Below are positions 1-9,659 of a stretch of 64,000 bases of DNA, one piece after another; positions within the stretch are counted from its first letter, which is position 1, and each line of letters begins with the position of its first letter. The notes under the pieces are model-generated. The model worked only from the letters and a program-made list of their open reading frames with translations. It did not search any database and was not told the origin of the DNA. The stretch is from contig CM063113.1 in the NCBI GenBank assembly GCA_031841125.1, positions 39,772,197 to 39,836,196 of the forward strand, read 5' to 3'. The DNA is from Acanthococcus lagerstroemiae (taxonomy: Eukaryota > Arthropoda > Insecta > Hemiptera > Eriococcidae). The position numbers and the translations under genes were made by a program.

Positions 1-407
1 ATATAAAACTTTTTTTCAGCTTTTCTGGCATAGAATTGAGTGTAGAATGATAATCCATATGTTCAGTTTTACCAATTATTCAAAAAAAAAAATTAATTCC
101 CCCGAGGTTTCATAAGTTGGAAAAAAATACATTATAACTTTTAAAAAAAGTAATGATGAAAAGAAAATGCATTGAAAGTTCAATTTACTAAAAAATAATG
201 ACTAAACAATTAGGAATAAAAGGAGATTAATGTTTTTTATAGGCAATTTCATGCAGAATTCAGTTTTAGTATCAGTTTTACCAAATAATGCACCCAAAAT
301 TAAACTAACAGAAAAAGGAAATGCCCTATTAAAAAACACTCGAATCTCTCCCACAACAAATTACTATAGATCAAATTAAATCTCTAGGAAACTGAAAATT
401 CTTTAAC
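1..407. other. AT-rich intergenic DNA, nothing recognised
   Basis: The stretch is A/T-rich with short homopolymers. I see no credible reading frame, RNA gene or repeat boundary before the MITE that starts at 410. Confidence 0.5.
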
Positions 408-409
408 TA

Positions 410-868
410 CAGTGGAACTTCCATATAACGAATCTCCAAGGGGACAAAGAAAAACTTCGTTGTATAGAAATCCATTTCTTTCTTTTTTAAATTACAGGTT
501 ATATGTATGTACATGTACAGTACTGTAAGGAAGACTTTATGCATACTGTATGTGAATAATAAAGGATATAATTAATTAGGTGGAATGCACACGAGAAATT
601 GAGAGCTTTTAATTAAAGAAAAGGCCCACCCATACATATTATGTACAGTGCAGTTCTCATTATCATTGTGTTCAATTGTTAAATTACCAGAAAGTACTGT
701 AGCTACATGTTTTCAATGTGATTCAAGCATTCGAGCTTCTGAACGGTGAAAAGAAGTTCGTTATATAGAAATTTTTTTTCGTTATAAAGAAACGTTTTTG
801 AATGGCAATTCCAAGGGACCAGCCAAAAAGTTTGTTATATAGAAGTTCGTTATAGAGAAGGTCTACTG
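410..868. mobile_element. Non-autonomous TA-flanked MITE (pogo/Tc1-mariner type)
   Basis: The ends are imperfect terminal inverted repeats of about 23 bp. The left end begins CAGTGGAACTTCC followed by ATATAACGAA; the right end read inverted begins CAGTAGACCTTCTC followed by TATAACGAA. TA dinucleotides flank both ends (408-409 and 869-870), as expected for this superfamily. The subterminal motif TTCGTTATATAGAA recurs at about 457, 758, 778, 830 and 846, a likely transposase-binding array. No coding capacity is visible in the 459 bp. Confidence 0.75.
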
Positions 869-974
869 TATCTTCTTTTCATTTTAGAACCAGGCATAAA
901 TCCATGGCCCAGGAGCATTTTCCTTCGTTATATTGAATTTGAATGGGAGCTGAAAAATTAGGAATGGATTCATC

Positions 975-1256
975 CAATAAGCAAAAAACACAGAGGAAAT
1001 GAGGAAAATGTTAAACGAACTAAATGTAGAGGGGGAAAAAGCTGATCTACAAATAAACAAAAACAAAACAAAAATATTGAGAACGAGAAATGCTGGAACC
1101 ACAGAAATCATAATAGAACGACAAAAACTAGAACAAGTAGACGAAATAACATATTTGGGACAAAATGTGGGGACAACTAATGTAACAGGGAACGAGATAC
1201 AGCACAGAATAGCTAAAGCTTGGAGGAAATATTGGTCGCTAAAACATAAGAGGGAA
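975..1256 (+). pseudogene. LINE reverse transcriptase C-terminal fragment, upstream half
   Basis: The reading frame at 999-1256 encodes the end of a non-LTR retrotransposon RT palm and thumb. It has the family's KTK..R motif, then YLGQNV at 1153-1170 and IAKAWRKYWSLKH at 1207-1245. This style (..EITYLGQ..EI..RIA.AWRK.W.LK) is typical of RTE-like endonuclease-reverse transcriptases of insects. The frame breaks at 1256 where a DNA element is inserted, and matching coding resumes at 2049. It is a dead copy with no upstream catalytic YADD region. Confidence 0.7.
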
Positions 1257-2048
1257 AGTTGCCTATATTGGACCACTTGTTTTCAGTGAGCTTGTACGCA
1301 GCCGCAGATACACTTTATCTAAAATATGTAGTATACCATTCGACAGAGGGAATGAAGGCTTATATTTGACCAACGTTTGTAAACTCTAGCGTTCTTTTGT
1401 GAGCGTGCAGAGGCATTAAAAAAAAAAAAAAAAAAAACCCTGAAAAGTCCAATTTGAGAGCCGTGCTCTAAATTGGACCGCCATATTCCCTGTAATTGGA
1501 CCACTGAACCCAGTATCTCAAATTGGACCGGTCCAATTTGCGCGGCTCATTCATTCCCTTTCCCTTTCACTATAGAGCCGATATTGACCACACGCACACA
1601 TCACGTAACGGACAGCACTGCAGCGAGAGAACGCGCGCAACTGCAATCCTCCATGATATCTGTCTGGTCCATTTTAGGAAACTTCCACGTGGTCCAATTA
1701 TGGCACTTAGCGCTCACTTCATAACGCACCTTCAATTCCAGACCCAATCCCACATATCTTTAGATGAAATTAAAGCTCTACCTGAGCGCAATTCAGCACT
1801 ATATACCTTAATTTACTATACTTACTTCAGTTTTTTCTGCAACACTTTTTCAATAGCCGAAAAAACACGAAAAACTTCAGCATTTTCTTCCATCCACAAC
1901 AATATGACAACGCGACGCCAGTGGCTACGGTTCTCGTTTGCTATCAAATTCTTCTTACAATAGACACGTTATTACGTGGGAGCTGAAGCGCTACCTAGCA
2001 CAGTTTCGGAGAAATAGCAATGGACCAATTTAGGCGACAGTCCAATAT
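1257..2048. mobile_element. DNA element with scattered TTGGACC motifs inserted in the LINE
   Basis: This block separates two halves of one LINE and is flanked by GGGAA at 1252-1256 and 2049-2053, a possible 5 bp target duplication. Its ends are weakly inverted: TTGCCTATATTGGACC on the left, and CCCATATTGGACTGTCGCC when the right end is read inverted. The motif TTGGACC or its complement GGTCCAA occurs at least eight times, including a back-to-back AATTGGACCGGTCCAATT at 1521-1538. Two overlapping open frames inside show no protein family. The superfamily is not recognised. Confidence 0.5.
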
Positions 2049-2640
2049 GGGAAGGTAAATTTAATAACGAGCTAAAGAGCGCTATATTGAACAGCTGTGT
2101 ACTATCCACTTTAACCTATACGGAGCGCTAACATGGGCTATGACAAAAAAGAAAGAAGGCAAAATTAGAACAACACAAAATGCAATGGAGATGTCAATGA
2201 TAGGAATAAAAAGAAAGCATAAAATTCGGAACGAAATAATCAAAAGAAAATTTAGAAAAAATATAGACTTTGTAAAAAAGCGGTGAAAAGAATAAAATGG
2301 GACTGGGCTGGCCACACAGCGAGACAGCCAAGTGAAAGGTGGTCGTATAAAACAGCATATTGGTACAGGGAAGAAAAAAGAACGAAGGGAAAGAAGAAAA
2401 TTAGATGGAGAGACGAAATGAACTATACCACTGAGTAGCTTACGACCGACAGGAATGGGCAAGACTGAGGGAGGCCTTTGTCCGCTCGGGCTAAATGTAA
2501 ATATGTACATCATAGGCTAATAATAAATAGAAAAAAACCGTTGAATAATGAAGTCTTGGATCGGCAGAAATTGGTTTCATTTAGAAGTGATTATGTTGTA
2601 AATGTATTATTAAATGCGAATAAATAATCTATGACTGTAT
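2049..2640 (+). pseudogene. LINE reverse transcriptase 3' end, downstream half
   Basis: Coding resumes with FNNELKSAILNSC at about 2059-2097 and continues, broken by stops and frameshifts, through a region resembling the conserved KWDWAGHTAR.....RW tail of RTE-like elements (WDWAGHTARQ at about 2302-2331, RWRDEM at about 2402-2420). It then runs into an untranslated tail with TAATAAATAG. It continues the fragment ending at 1256. Several stop codons make it non-functional. Confidence 0.65.
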
Positions 2641-3155
2641 TTAATCTATCCTTTCTTGAACTCGGTACTCAGAACCTGCTATAGTCTTCCACTGCGCCTT
2701 AAGTCATTTGAGACTATTCGGGCGTAATTTCACCAGGTGGCGTCTTGATCTATCCGTGACTGATCGACGTCACAACTCTGCTAGATATAATTCTGGTGCT
2801 AAATCAATCTACGTCAGTATTCGTACACTTAAAGGTGCCATACGCACGCCACGTATATACCCATTAGGTCATGACTAGACAACGACTATCGCGTACCCAT
2901 ATTATTAGCCTTTTATCGAGGGAATCTCCAATTATCTAATGGGTATTTACTGAACCTCGCTCGTGTGAAACGAATGTTATATACGTAATGATGGAAACGA
3001 ATAAATAGAACGAGATCAAAGGTTGCCTTTGCTACTCGACCAATCTTTTTATTTTTAATCTCAGATACAACGTGCCAACTTGATTTCTACTTCACGCACC
3101 TAGTAACTTGCACATCGTCGCGTTCGAATGTGTTAAGATTAGCCAGTCTGTACCC
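2641..3155. other. Upstream region of the secreted-protein gene
   Basis: This is relatively CpG-containing unique DNA between the LINE tail and the promoter candidate at 3156. No repeat or gene is recognised. Confidence 0.4.
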
Positions 3156-3187
3156 TATACAGCCTTTTACGCCTAATCTTGTCAGTT
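3156..3187 (+). promoter_or_regulatory. Candidate core promoter (TATA-like plus initiator)
   Basis: A TATA-like TATACA lies at 3156-3161, and an arthropod-type initiator TCAGTT at 3182-3187 puts the first T about 28 bp before the initiator A. This would give a 5'UTR of about 70 nt before the ATG at 3255. This is pattern matching only; no transcript start is known. Confidence 0.35.
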
Positions 3188-3254
3188 GGATTTGTTCATC
3201 CCTGTCTGTATACTTGTGCTCGAGTGCTGTAATATACGGTAAACTACAACGACG

Positions 3255-3641
3255 ATGAATCGTTACGGGTATTTCGTGAGCATTGTAGCCTTCGCGGTCA
3301 TCGGCAACGTTTTCTCGCAAGAGACAGCGACAATCGCCAATCCGAATCAGCTGAATAATATCTTGCAGAACTTCCAGAATGGAGACGTGCTGAAGAAGAT
3401 TCAGGAGGGCATGCAAAACATCAACACAGCCGAGTTACAACAGAAGGCCAAAGAATTCCAGGAGGCTGTGAAACCGGTGCTGGATAAAATTCAAAACGCG
3501 ACCCAACCATTCTTGGAGGACATTCAAACGAAGATTTTCCGCTCGAATTCGTCGACCAGTCTTATAGATGACCTGAAAACCGGAGTAGCTCCGCTCCTTC
3601 AAGCGTTCAACTCGACCGCTACCAAGTTTTCACGGAAGTAA
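3255..3641 (+). CDS. Small secreted helical protein, family unknown (128 aa)
   Basis: The single-exon frame encodes 128 residues. Residues 1-21 form a clear signal peptide: a short polar start, then the hydrophobic core YFVSIVAFAVIGNVFS, with cleavage likely before Gln22 or Glu23. The mature part has no cysteine and is built of amphipathic helical segments rich in Gln, Asn, Lys and Leu, with spacing of the LxxILQNF and VLxKIQ kind. It has three N-glycosylation sequons (NAT, NSS and NST). The fold resembles small helical haemolymph or apolipophorin-like proteins in general character only, and I cannot assign a family. An intron probably lies just after the stop (donor GT at 3646-3647, acceptor AG at 3775-3776), and AATAAA is at 3899-3904. 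An alternative donor at 3637 would replace the last residue or two and extend the protein; this is less likely. Confidence 0.7.
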   Translation: MNRYGYFVSIVAFAVIGNVFSQETATIANPNQLNNILQNFQNGDVLKKIQEGMQNINTAELQQKAKEFQEAVKPVLDKIQNATQPFLEDIQTKIFRSNSSTSLIDDLKTGVAPLLQAFNSTATKFSRK

Positions 3642-3645
3642 CGAG

Positions 3646-3776
3646 GTAGGAAAAGTAGAATTTGCATTCATGATCAACTACGGCGGTTATCGATTAGATA
3701 CCTATTCGTTATTACAGGTAGCCTACATAGTTTATGAAAAAGCAACAATAGGCTAATTTCTTTTGTACGCTTTCAG
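3646..3776 (+). other. Probable 3'UTR intron of the secreted-protein gene
   Basis: GAG|GTAGGA at 3643-3651 and a pyrimidine-rich TTTTGTACGCTTTCAG acceptor ending at 3776 bound a 131 bp intron. It lies 4 nt after the stop codon, close enough not to trigger nonsense-mediated decay. Confidence 0.45.
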
Positions 3777-3898
3777 ATCTTCCTACCTCGCCGTACGTCT
3801 GTCTAGGGTCTCTACGACACGACTACATTCAACTTATGTTTTTAGCTACTTAATACATGTTATGTTACTTTACGTACCTACTCATGTTATGTTAATCG

Positions 3899-3904
3899 AA
3901 TAAA
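3899..3904 (+). terminator. Poly(A) signal AATAAA
   Basis: AATAAA occurs 258 nt after the stop of the secreted-protein gene and fits as its 3' end-processing signal. Confidence 0.5.
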
Positions 3905-3909
3905 TTTAC

Positions 3910-4438
3910 TTTAACTGTTTTTTCGGATCGAGTATAAGGTATCTATTTTTAATTGGTCGACGGTAGTAATCCTCAGCTTAAAAGTGATTTACATATCGAA
4001 CATAAGATACGCGTATTACGAGGAGGATGCCAGAGCTCTCGCAGTTGACCGAGTAGACCTGGCTACCTATCTACTTATTTCGATCTAGTTTCCAAGAAAC
4101 CGTCGTCATCAATTATAAACAAAAGTAAACGCCGTTGGCAAAGCATTAATTACATACATCCGGGCACTCGGTGGTACTTGTACTTTTTTCGCAAGTAAGT
4201 AATGCTTGTACACGTTCTCATCTTCGAATCAAATAACGTTGTAGGTAGATGTAATAGTAACACACGTATGTATGTACTTATATTTGTGTATGTTCAAGTT
4301 CGAAGTAGGTACTCAAATTTTAGCAGACAGTACGATAAATCTTGTTTCAATATTCCGCGTCTCTTTTTAGATAAGAGATAATTAACTAGCAATTCGATAA
4401 CTATAGGTTTAAAGATTTCAAGAAAGCGAAAATACACG
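3910..4438. other. Intergenic DNA, nothing recognised
   Basis: Mixed-composition unique sequence with short GTA-rich and TATGTA-rich runs near 4240-4310. No gene or repeat family is recognised. Confidence 0.4.
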
Positions 4439-4527
4439 CAGGGACGTACCAAAAAGTGGGGAGGGGGTAAAAATTGTGAAAGTCCCAACCGACTCAATTC
4501 AAAATTTCCAAGTATCAAATAAATGGC
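4439..4527. mobile_element. Truncated MITE of the CAGGGACGTACC family
   Basis: It starts CAGGGACGTACCAAAAAG and continues into the GAAAGTCCCAACCGACTCAA and CCAAGTATCAAA segments. The same segments appear in the copies at 13346-13719, 15940-16172, 33993-34222 and 37961-38208. The other terminal repeat is absent, so this is a one-ended fragment. Confidence 0.55.
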
Positions 4528-4692
4528 ACGCACAAAAATAGATTGCTAATAAATTGTCATATAGAAACGCCCTCAATAATTCAATGCGACGCCATATTAA
4601 TAGCAGCTATCAAACTTCGACGCACGCCACAATAAGTGAATGAAACTTTAAGCTTTGAATCTATCGAACATGGTGCAGGCTGATGTAACATA

Positions 4693-4943
4693 TGGACGCT
4701 GTTAAGCGTAACAGAACCAACCGACATTTTCCGACAAAATGAGTTATTTGTATCGTTGGACAGAGCGTAAAAAGTAGAATTTTTCAAAACTGGGCCTCCG
4801 AATCAAAAATGTGTACTCATGTTGAAAAAAGCAAATCAGTAAACACTGTGTCATATAGTTTCTACATAGCTCTTGAATTTCGAATCACGTGTTCTCAAAA
4901 AACAGATTTTGTTGGTTGGTTCTGTTACGCTTAACAGTGTCCA
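4693..4943. mobile_element. MITE family M1 (TGGACGCTGTT), copy a
   Basis: The inverted ends start TGGACGCTGTTAAGCGTAAC on the left and TGGACACTGTTAAGCGTAAC on the right, and both continue AGAACCAACC. The element is 251 bp and flanked by TA. The interior (AAAATGAGTTATT, GTATCGTTGGA, AGCGTAAAAAGTAGAATTTT) is shared with copies at 21851, 46322, 46589 and 47323. No coding capacity. Confidence 0.8.
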
Positions 4944-4964
4944 TATAAGGTAATTAGGCAGGGG

Positions 4965-5483
4965 TATCCTGTCCTAATAGTCGGCACAACGGGCATCGAC
5001 CGAAAATTTCACCCGTACGCCATTGCTGTATGTAAAAATGAGAGTAAGGCCAATTTCGCCTTCATTCTCAAGGCCCTGCAGAAGTATGTTCAATCCCGAA
5101 TGGTCACTGTCGATATTGTTGGGAGGACGCAAGTGAAGCAGTCACGGCTGGTATCGTTGACGTTTTTGGGGCCCCAGCAGCGCGGTGTGTTATTTTCACG
5201 TTTTGAACAACCTCGAGAAATATTTCAAAATGTTAGCGAATGTTAAAAAGGGTGACAGCGTGAAACTGAAAAGTGATACCCGGGCGTTATAGGCCTGCAA
5301 AAATGGGAAGACGTTATCTCACTGTTTGTGACTAAGTGGAAAAGTGTTCATCCCGTCTTCGTCTCGTACTTCCAATCGTTGACGAAAAATGATTTGCGGT
5401 TCATAGGAGCCGCAATTGGCCGCCTTCGACAAATAGCGGCTCAGGAGCCACGAACGCCGTACTCGAGAAAGGAAACACTATGA
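4965..5483 (+). pseudogene. Mutator-like (MULE) transposase relic
   Basis: A frame at 4965-5240 reads YPVLIVGTTGIDRKFHPYAI followed by AVCKNESKANFAFILKALQK. This resembles the central block of MULE transposases (P-hydrophobic-GT..D..RKFHP...A....E...F.F..L). A second frame at 5312-5480 has TKWKSVHPVFVSYFQSLTKN and LRFIGAAIG, matching the later W.....F..YF.....W..GAA.G region. Stops and a frameshift separate the two parts, so the gene is dead. It begins 22 bp after the end of MITE M1 copy a, and its terminal repeats are not identifiable. The family call comes from motif memory, without alignment. Confidence 0.5.
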
Positions 5484-5809
5484 ACCTCCTCTTGGGTGAT
5501 TCCTTGCCGTGGTGGGGATGCTTAAGCGTAAAAAACAAGAAACAAAAACAAAAAAAAAACTCCATGAAGTTATACAGGTATCATTAAAATCGCGACCAAA
5601 AGCACCTAGGAGAAGGCAAACTCCGACAGATCAACCCTGTTGAAAGCAATGAAAAACTACAACAGAATCTCTTTCCAGGAAATATAGCTTTTCCAAATAT
5701 TAATTACTGATGATGGCGTTCCAACAGGTGAATAATTTTTCCGGACGTAAAAAGTTCTTCATTCGGATATCCGGGAGGGAGCTACTTGGGGGAGCATCAT
5801 CATCGGAAA
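5484..5809. other. Spacer between MULE relic and LINE
   Basis: A-rich and otherwise unremarkable; no gene or repeat end is recognised. Confidence 0.35.
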
Positions 5810-6435
5810 GTTTTAAAAAGAAAGTCGTAAGAACCTTGAATGGAATTGGAAGATTAGAGAATCTTAAGAGAGAAATGAATAGGCTTAACCTAGGAATAAT
5901 TGGAATAAGTGAAGTAAGGTGGAAAGAGGAGAATGATTTTTGGCCAGGAGATTTTAGAAATATAAATACAAAGGGACAAAAGGGCAAGCAGGCGTCGGAA
6001 TTGTTGTGAATAAATAAATAGGTAATAAAATTATAAGATTATAAACAACAGAGTGTGAAAGGTTAATCTTGATAAAAATCAATACCAAACCAGTACTTAC
6101 TACAATAATACAAGTGTATATGCTTACTAATACTCACGAGGACGAAGAAATTGAGGAGGTATATGAAGAATTAGAAGAACTTATGAAGCATGTTCGCGGC
6201 GAAGAGAATTTCATTATTACGGGTGATTGGAATGCTAGAGTTGGTGAAGGAAAAGAAGGTAACATAGTTGGGGATTTTGGATTAGGAATGAGAAATGAAA
6301 GAGGAAAGCGTTTGATACAGTTTTGTGCGAAGTATAACTTAGTTATAGGAAATACTCAATTTAAAAATCATTATAGAAGAAGGTATACATGGAAGAGTCC
6401 AGGTAACGAAGGTAGATATCAAATTGATTATTATT
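5810..6435 (+). pseudogene. RTE-like LINE endonuclease, N-terminal and middle part
   Basis: Two frames carry an apurinic-type endonuclease domain. The first, at about 5827-6009, includes VRTLNGIGRLENLKREMN then IIGISEVRWKEE, the E-x-R-W block of the active site. The second, at 6069-6435, includes YEELEELMKHVRGEENFIIT, GDWNARVG and RYTWKSPGNEGRYQIDY. The D-x-N-A-x-V and QIDY motifs are hallmarks; insect databases often mislabel such sequences as craniofacial development protein 2-like. A TGA after a frameshift near 6000 breaks it. The domain is interrupted at QIDY by the insert at 6436-6955 and resumes around the pogo insertion (CKTYPGADIDSDHNLV at 8979-9030). Confidence 0.75.
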
Positions 6436-6955
6436 ATTGAATTGAATTGAATTGAATAAATGTTTATTTAATTTGAATATCTTTAACAAAACATGCATAC
6501 CTCACCCCTATGCGCTACAAGCGCGAGCGGAGTGAGGGAATAATAATAAGAAACATAGATTTTGACAAAAGAAGAAGAGATGAAATAATTTATATAAATA
6601 AGGGTATCTGAAAAAAAGAGTAAAAAAACAGATCAAGTGTGCATACAAATTATTGGGTGATATCATTTGAGAAAAGTAAAAATAAATAATATAAATAAAG
6701 ATATCTGAAAAAAGAGGAAAAAAACAGATCGAACGTATAACACAAAAGCAAGAGGCAAATACACAGTGAACAAAAATATAAATAAGGTGAACAGATAAAG
6801 CATGCAATAGCAATGACTGGTTAGGTTGACATGGCACAGTGAAAACCGCAAAAAATAAAAAAATCAACGAAGTAAAAATAAAAAGAAAAGAGAACACAGA
6901 CAATAACAATTATTAAATTCAATAGTATTATTATTATTATTATTATTATTACTAC
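6436..6955 (+). mobile_element. (ATT)n-tailed retroelement insert in the LINE endonuclease
   Basis: The insert begins with TTGAA pentamers (6438-6458) and ends with about 8 ATT units (6929-6953). It splits QIDY from its continuation. A 3' trinucleotide tail suggests retrotransposition of a SINE or LINE fragment. The body has AAATAAATA-rich sequence and two AAAAAACAGATC segments near 6624 and 6719, an internal duplication of about 95 bp. No box A/B or protein is evident. Confidence 0.45.
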
Positions 6956-6983
6956 AAAACAACGTTTTAGGAATCAAATATTA

Positions 6984-8973
6984 GGGGAAGGTGGGGGAAT
7001 TGTGCGCACCTAACTTTGAATGGCTGTAGAAATGTCTGTATTAAAGATAAAAAAAGCGGATTGCAGGATAGTGAAGCCCAATCTATCTATTTTAATCCCC
7101 CTTAATCACCAAAATTTTATATTTAATATCAAAACATTTATTCACAAAAATGTAAAAAAAGTTATTTGCGCACAATTCCCCACCCCTTCGGGTAATTGTG
7201 CGCATGGGTAGGGTAATTGTGCGCATGTTGAATTGAAATATTGAAATCGTACAAACGTTTATTTACTACTCATTTTGATAAATTTACCAACCTACACTAT
7301 TTTCTATATGATTTTCGCGGTTGACAATAGTCACAGATGTAGACGGAAGCAGTTTCAGTGTTGGTGCATTTCTTGTGTGCCCATGAGTGGCATACGTTGC
7401 AACAGAACCACAACTCACTCTTACCAAATTCGCCACAAATATTACAGGTTTCCTCTACATCAGATTCTTCCTCGTTATTGGAGTCATCTTGTAGCGGCAC
7501 AACCATATCATCTATTTCGAACGAATCACTCTCAGGAAGCTGCACCTTTGCCTCGCCACGTTTTTTTCTAGTTGTTTTCAGATCCTTTGATGACAAATTC
7601 AATTTCCGTTTAGCTTGCGTTAGCTCCTTTTTTTTCACGTTCTTCGCGGTTTTTTTTTTGGGGCAATTTTAGCTTTTTCTAGCTGGGGGGTGGAGGTCAA
7701 AATTTCGGAATGCAATTTCATTTTTTGGCGAGTTTTCTGTCCTGTCTGGGTGGAATGGCCTGCGGTGCCTGGCACTGGTTCGGAATGGCCTGAGGTGCCT
7801 GGCACTAGTTTGGGATGGCCCGAGGTACTTGTCGCTGGTTGGTAATCTTCACTGGTGAATTTATTAGAGTCTAAAGGCCAAATTCCTGCCGATGCAAAAC
7901 CAGTTTTTGCTTTATCCATTGTGGCTACCTTGTCGTACGCCTTAGCAAGAAGTGCAGCTAGATCGTATTCTGTTATCTTCTCATGATTGGATGCATTGAT
8001 TTTGGAATCGCACAGACGGTACAGCTTATCTTTTAAGGGACCAAAAAACGTCAAGTCGAGAGGTTGAAGCCGATGCGAGGTATGTGGAGGTAGTGATACA
8101 ACATGAATAAAATTACTTCGGCAAAATTCAGTGGCCTCAATGGAAATATGGCTACCATGATTGTCGAGAACAAGCAATACTGGATCATCTTCCGAAGCTT
8201 TCACAAAACGCTGGAAGTGTTTTAACCAGGCAACAAATAAAACTTCATTGGTCCAACCATTTTTCGAACAACAGTAAATCGATTCAGGCGGGCCATTTTT
8301 TTCAAGCAAAGGTGTCATTCTTACTCTCGAATATATTAACATCGGCGATAGGTACAATCCTGAAGCACTCATGCAAAAAACTGCAGTTACTGTTTCGACC
8401 ACGTTCAGCGGAAGTAGCGGAGCCAATTCTTTTTTCGCCTTTTTGACCATAGACTTTCGGGCTTTTCTTTGGGACAGTTGTATTTCCGAGCTCTGATTGG
8501 AATACCATCTTCTTTAACTTTTCTTACAGCTACAGGTGAATTCTCTTCCTTCCAACTGTTCCGGTTAGATATCCTAGTATAATTTCGTGGCATCTAAGAA
8601 AAAAAAGAACTCGTCAAGATATAATAAGAGATGCGCACAATTACCCCGTCACAACAAATTGTGATTCAATTTTTTTTTTTTAAACCGGCCTAATCAAATT
8701 GAGAAACAGAGAGTGCAAAATGTGTGTAATATTCAAAATTATTTACTTATCACCTTATTTTCGATGACTGAATTCTTACATCAAAAAACGCAGTTTTAGA
8801 CATTCGACGATTTCTTTCTCAAAACCATTTATTTTTGGCTGTTGACCTAAACTATTCTTATTATATGTTCGGAGGTACACTTTGTTGCTTTTACTTTTTT
8901 TTTAACGATTGTCGTTTCGTCCAGATTGACGTGCGCACAATTACCCGCTGCGCACAATTCCCCCACCTTCCCC
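6984..8973 (-). mobile_element. pogo/Tigger-like DNA transposon, internally deleted
   Basis: The terminal inverted repeats of at least 25 bp are perfect, beginning GGGGAAGGTGGGGGAATTGT and continuing GCGCA at both ends. TA flanks each end (6982-6983 and 8974-8975). Subterminal copies of GGGTAATTGTGCGCA occur near 7190, 7210, 8633 and 8930. The transposase remnant lies on the minus strand at 7297-8593. Removing the element restores the LINE endonuclease reading across ...RNQIL/DCKTYPGADIDSDHN, so the insertion postdates the LINE. The 1990 bp length and the missing catalytic region mean it is non-autonomous. Confidence 0.85.
7297..8593 (-). pseudogene. pogo-type DDE transposase with C-terminal PHD finger, broken
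   Basis: The start at 8593 (MPRNYTRISNRNSW) is the usual N-terminus before the pipsqueak-type HTH. The HTH breaks off after about 45 residues and joins directly to ..SPKVYGQKGEKRIG, so a deletion removed the rest of the DNA-binding part and the first catalytic Asp (DETG) block. The DDE_1 core follows at 8450-7635, with the second acid in LVLDNHGSH and the third in HRLQPLDLTFFGPLK, then a repeated PVPGTSGHSE-type linker. An A10 run near 7651-7660 puts the C-terminal part out of frame. That part (7638-7297) holds a PHD-like zinc finger: CNICGE, C-x2-C, H-x3-C and CDYC. Known elements of this class encode cut-and-paste transposases with a PHD end. This copy is inactive. Confidence 0.8.
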
Positions 8974-8975
8974 TA

Positions 8976-9090
8976 GACTGTAAAACTTATCCGGGAGCCG
9001 ATATTGACAGTGATCATAACTTGGTAGTAATGAAATACAGTCTTAAATTGAAGAAACTTGATATAGAAAAGAAGAGGTAAAAAGATGGAA
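8976..9090 (+). pseudogene. LINE endonuclease C-terminal fragment
   Basis: It encodes CKTYPGADIDSDHNLVVMKY followed by a Lys-rich segment, the D-x-D-H-N active-site end of an AP-type endonuclease. It continues the domain interrupted at 6435 and at the pogo TA site. A second copy lies in duplication unit 2 at about 11065-11177. Confidence 0.75.
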
Positions 9091-9399
9091 TTTTGAAAAA
9101 ACGGGAAAATATTACTAGTAGAAAGAAATATCAAGAGGATATTGTATTTCTAGACTGTTATGAGATTGTTTAAAAGCCTCGTCAAGCTAAACAGTAACAT
9201 GGGTATTTTCTACTTTTTCCCGGTGGAGAGGAAGGAAGGAAAGAATGTATACCTAATTACTTTTCAAGACCCTTCCAGAATTGTTCAAGGGTATCTTTAA
9301 AACTTTCCCGGATTTATACGTAAGATTACTACTCTACGCTTTACACAGAATTTTCAGACTCTTCCAGACGTTCATAGAACTCATTCAGACTGACTGACA

Positions 9400-9545
9400 A
9401 GTGTTGTCAGGGTGTCTAACAAAATCGAATTTTGAAAATAAATGACCTCCCCTCCTCTGGTATCATTTTACAGGAAAAATTCGCCAATGCGCTCTACCAA
9501 GGGAAGTTGGATACACTGAGAATTGCCCCAAATTACGTAATTTTA
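9400..9545. repeat. Fragment of the CAGGGTGTCTAA terminal-repeat family
   Basis: CAGGGTGTCTAACAAAATCG followed by AATTTTGAAAATAAATGACC matches the left end of the element at 35389. Similarity continues discontinuously to GTTGGATACACT. No right end is found. The same fragment recurs in unit 2 near 11490. Confidence 0.6.
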
Positions 9546-9659
9546 ACTTCTTTTTCGGACTTGTTTCAGATTATTATTTCACAATCCACAGAAGCGTTTC
9601 AGCCTCCTTGGGACTTTTCCGAAATTATTAGAGACCCATTTAAGTATTCTTAAGACTTA

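Noticed and set aside
1473..1963. Two overlapping plus-strand open frames of 83 and 146 codons
   Set aside because: They lie wholly inside the TTGGACC insertion, have no family motif and include repeat-derived text.
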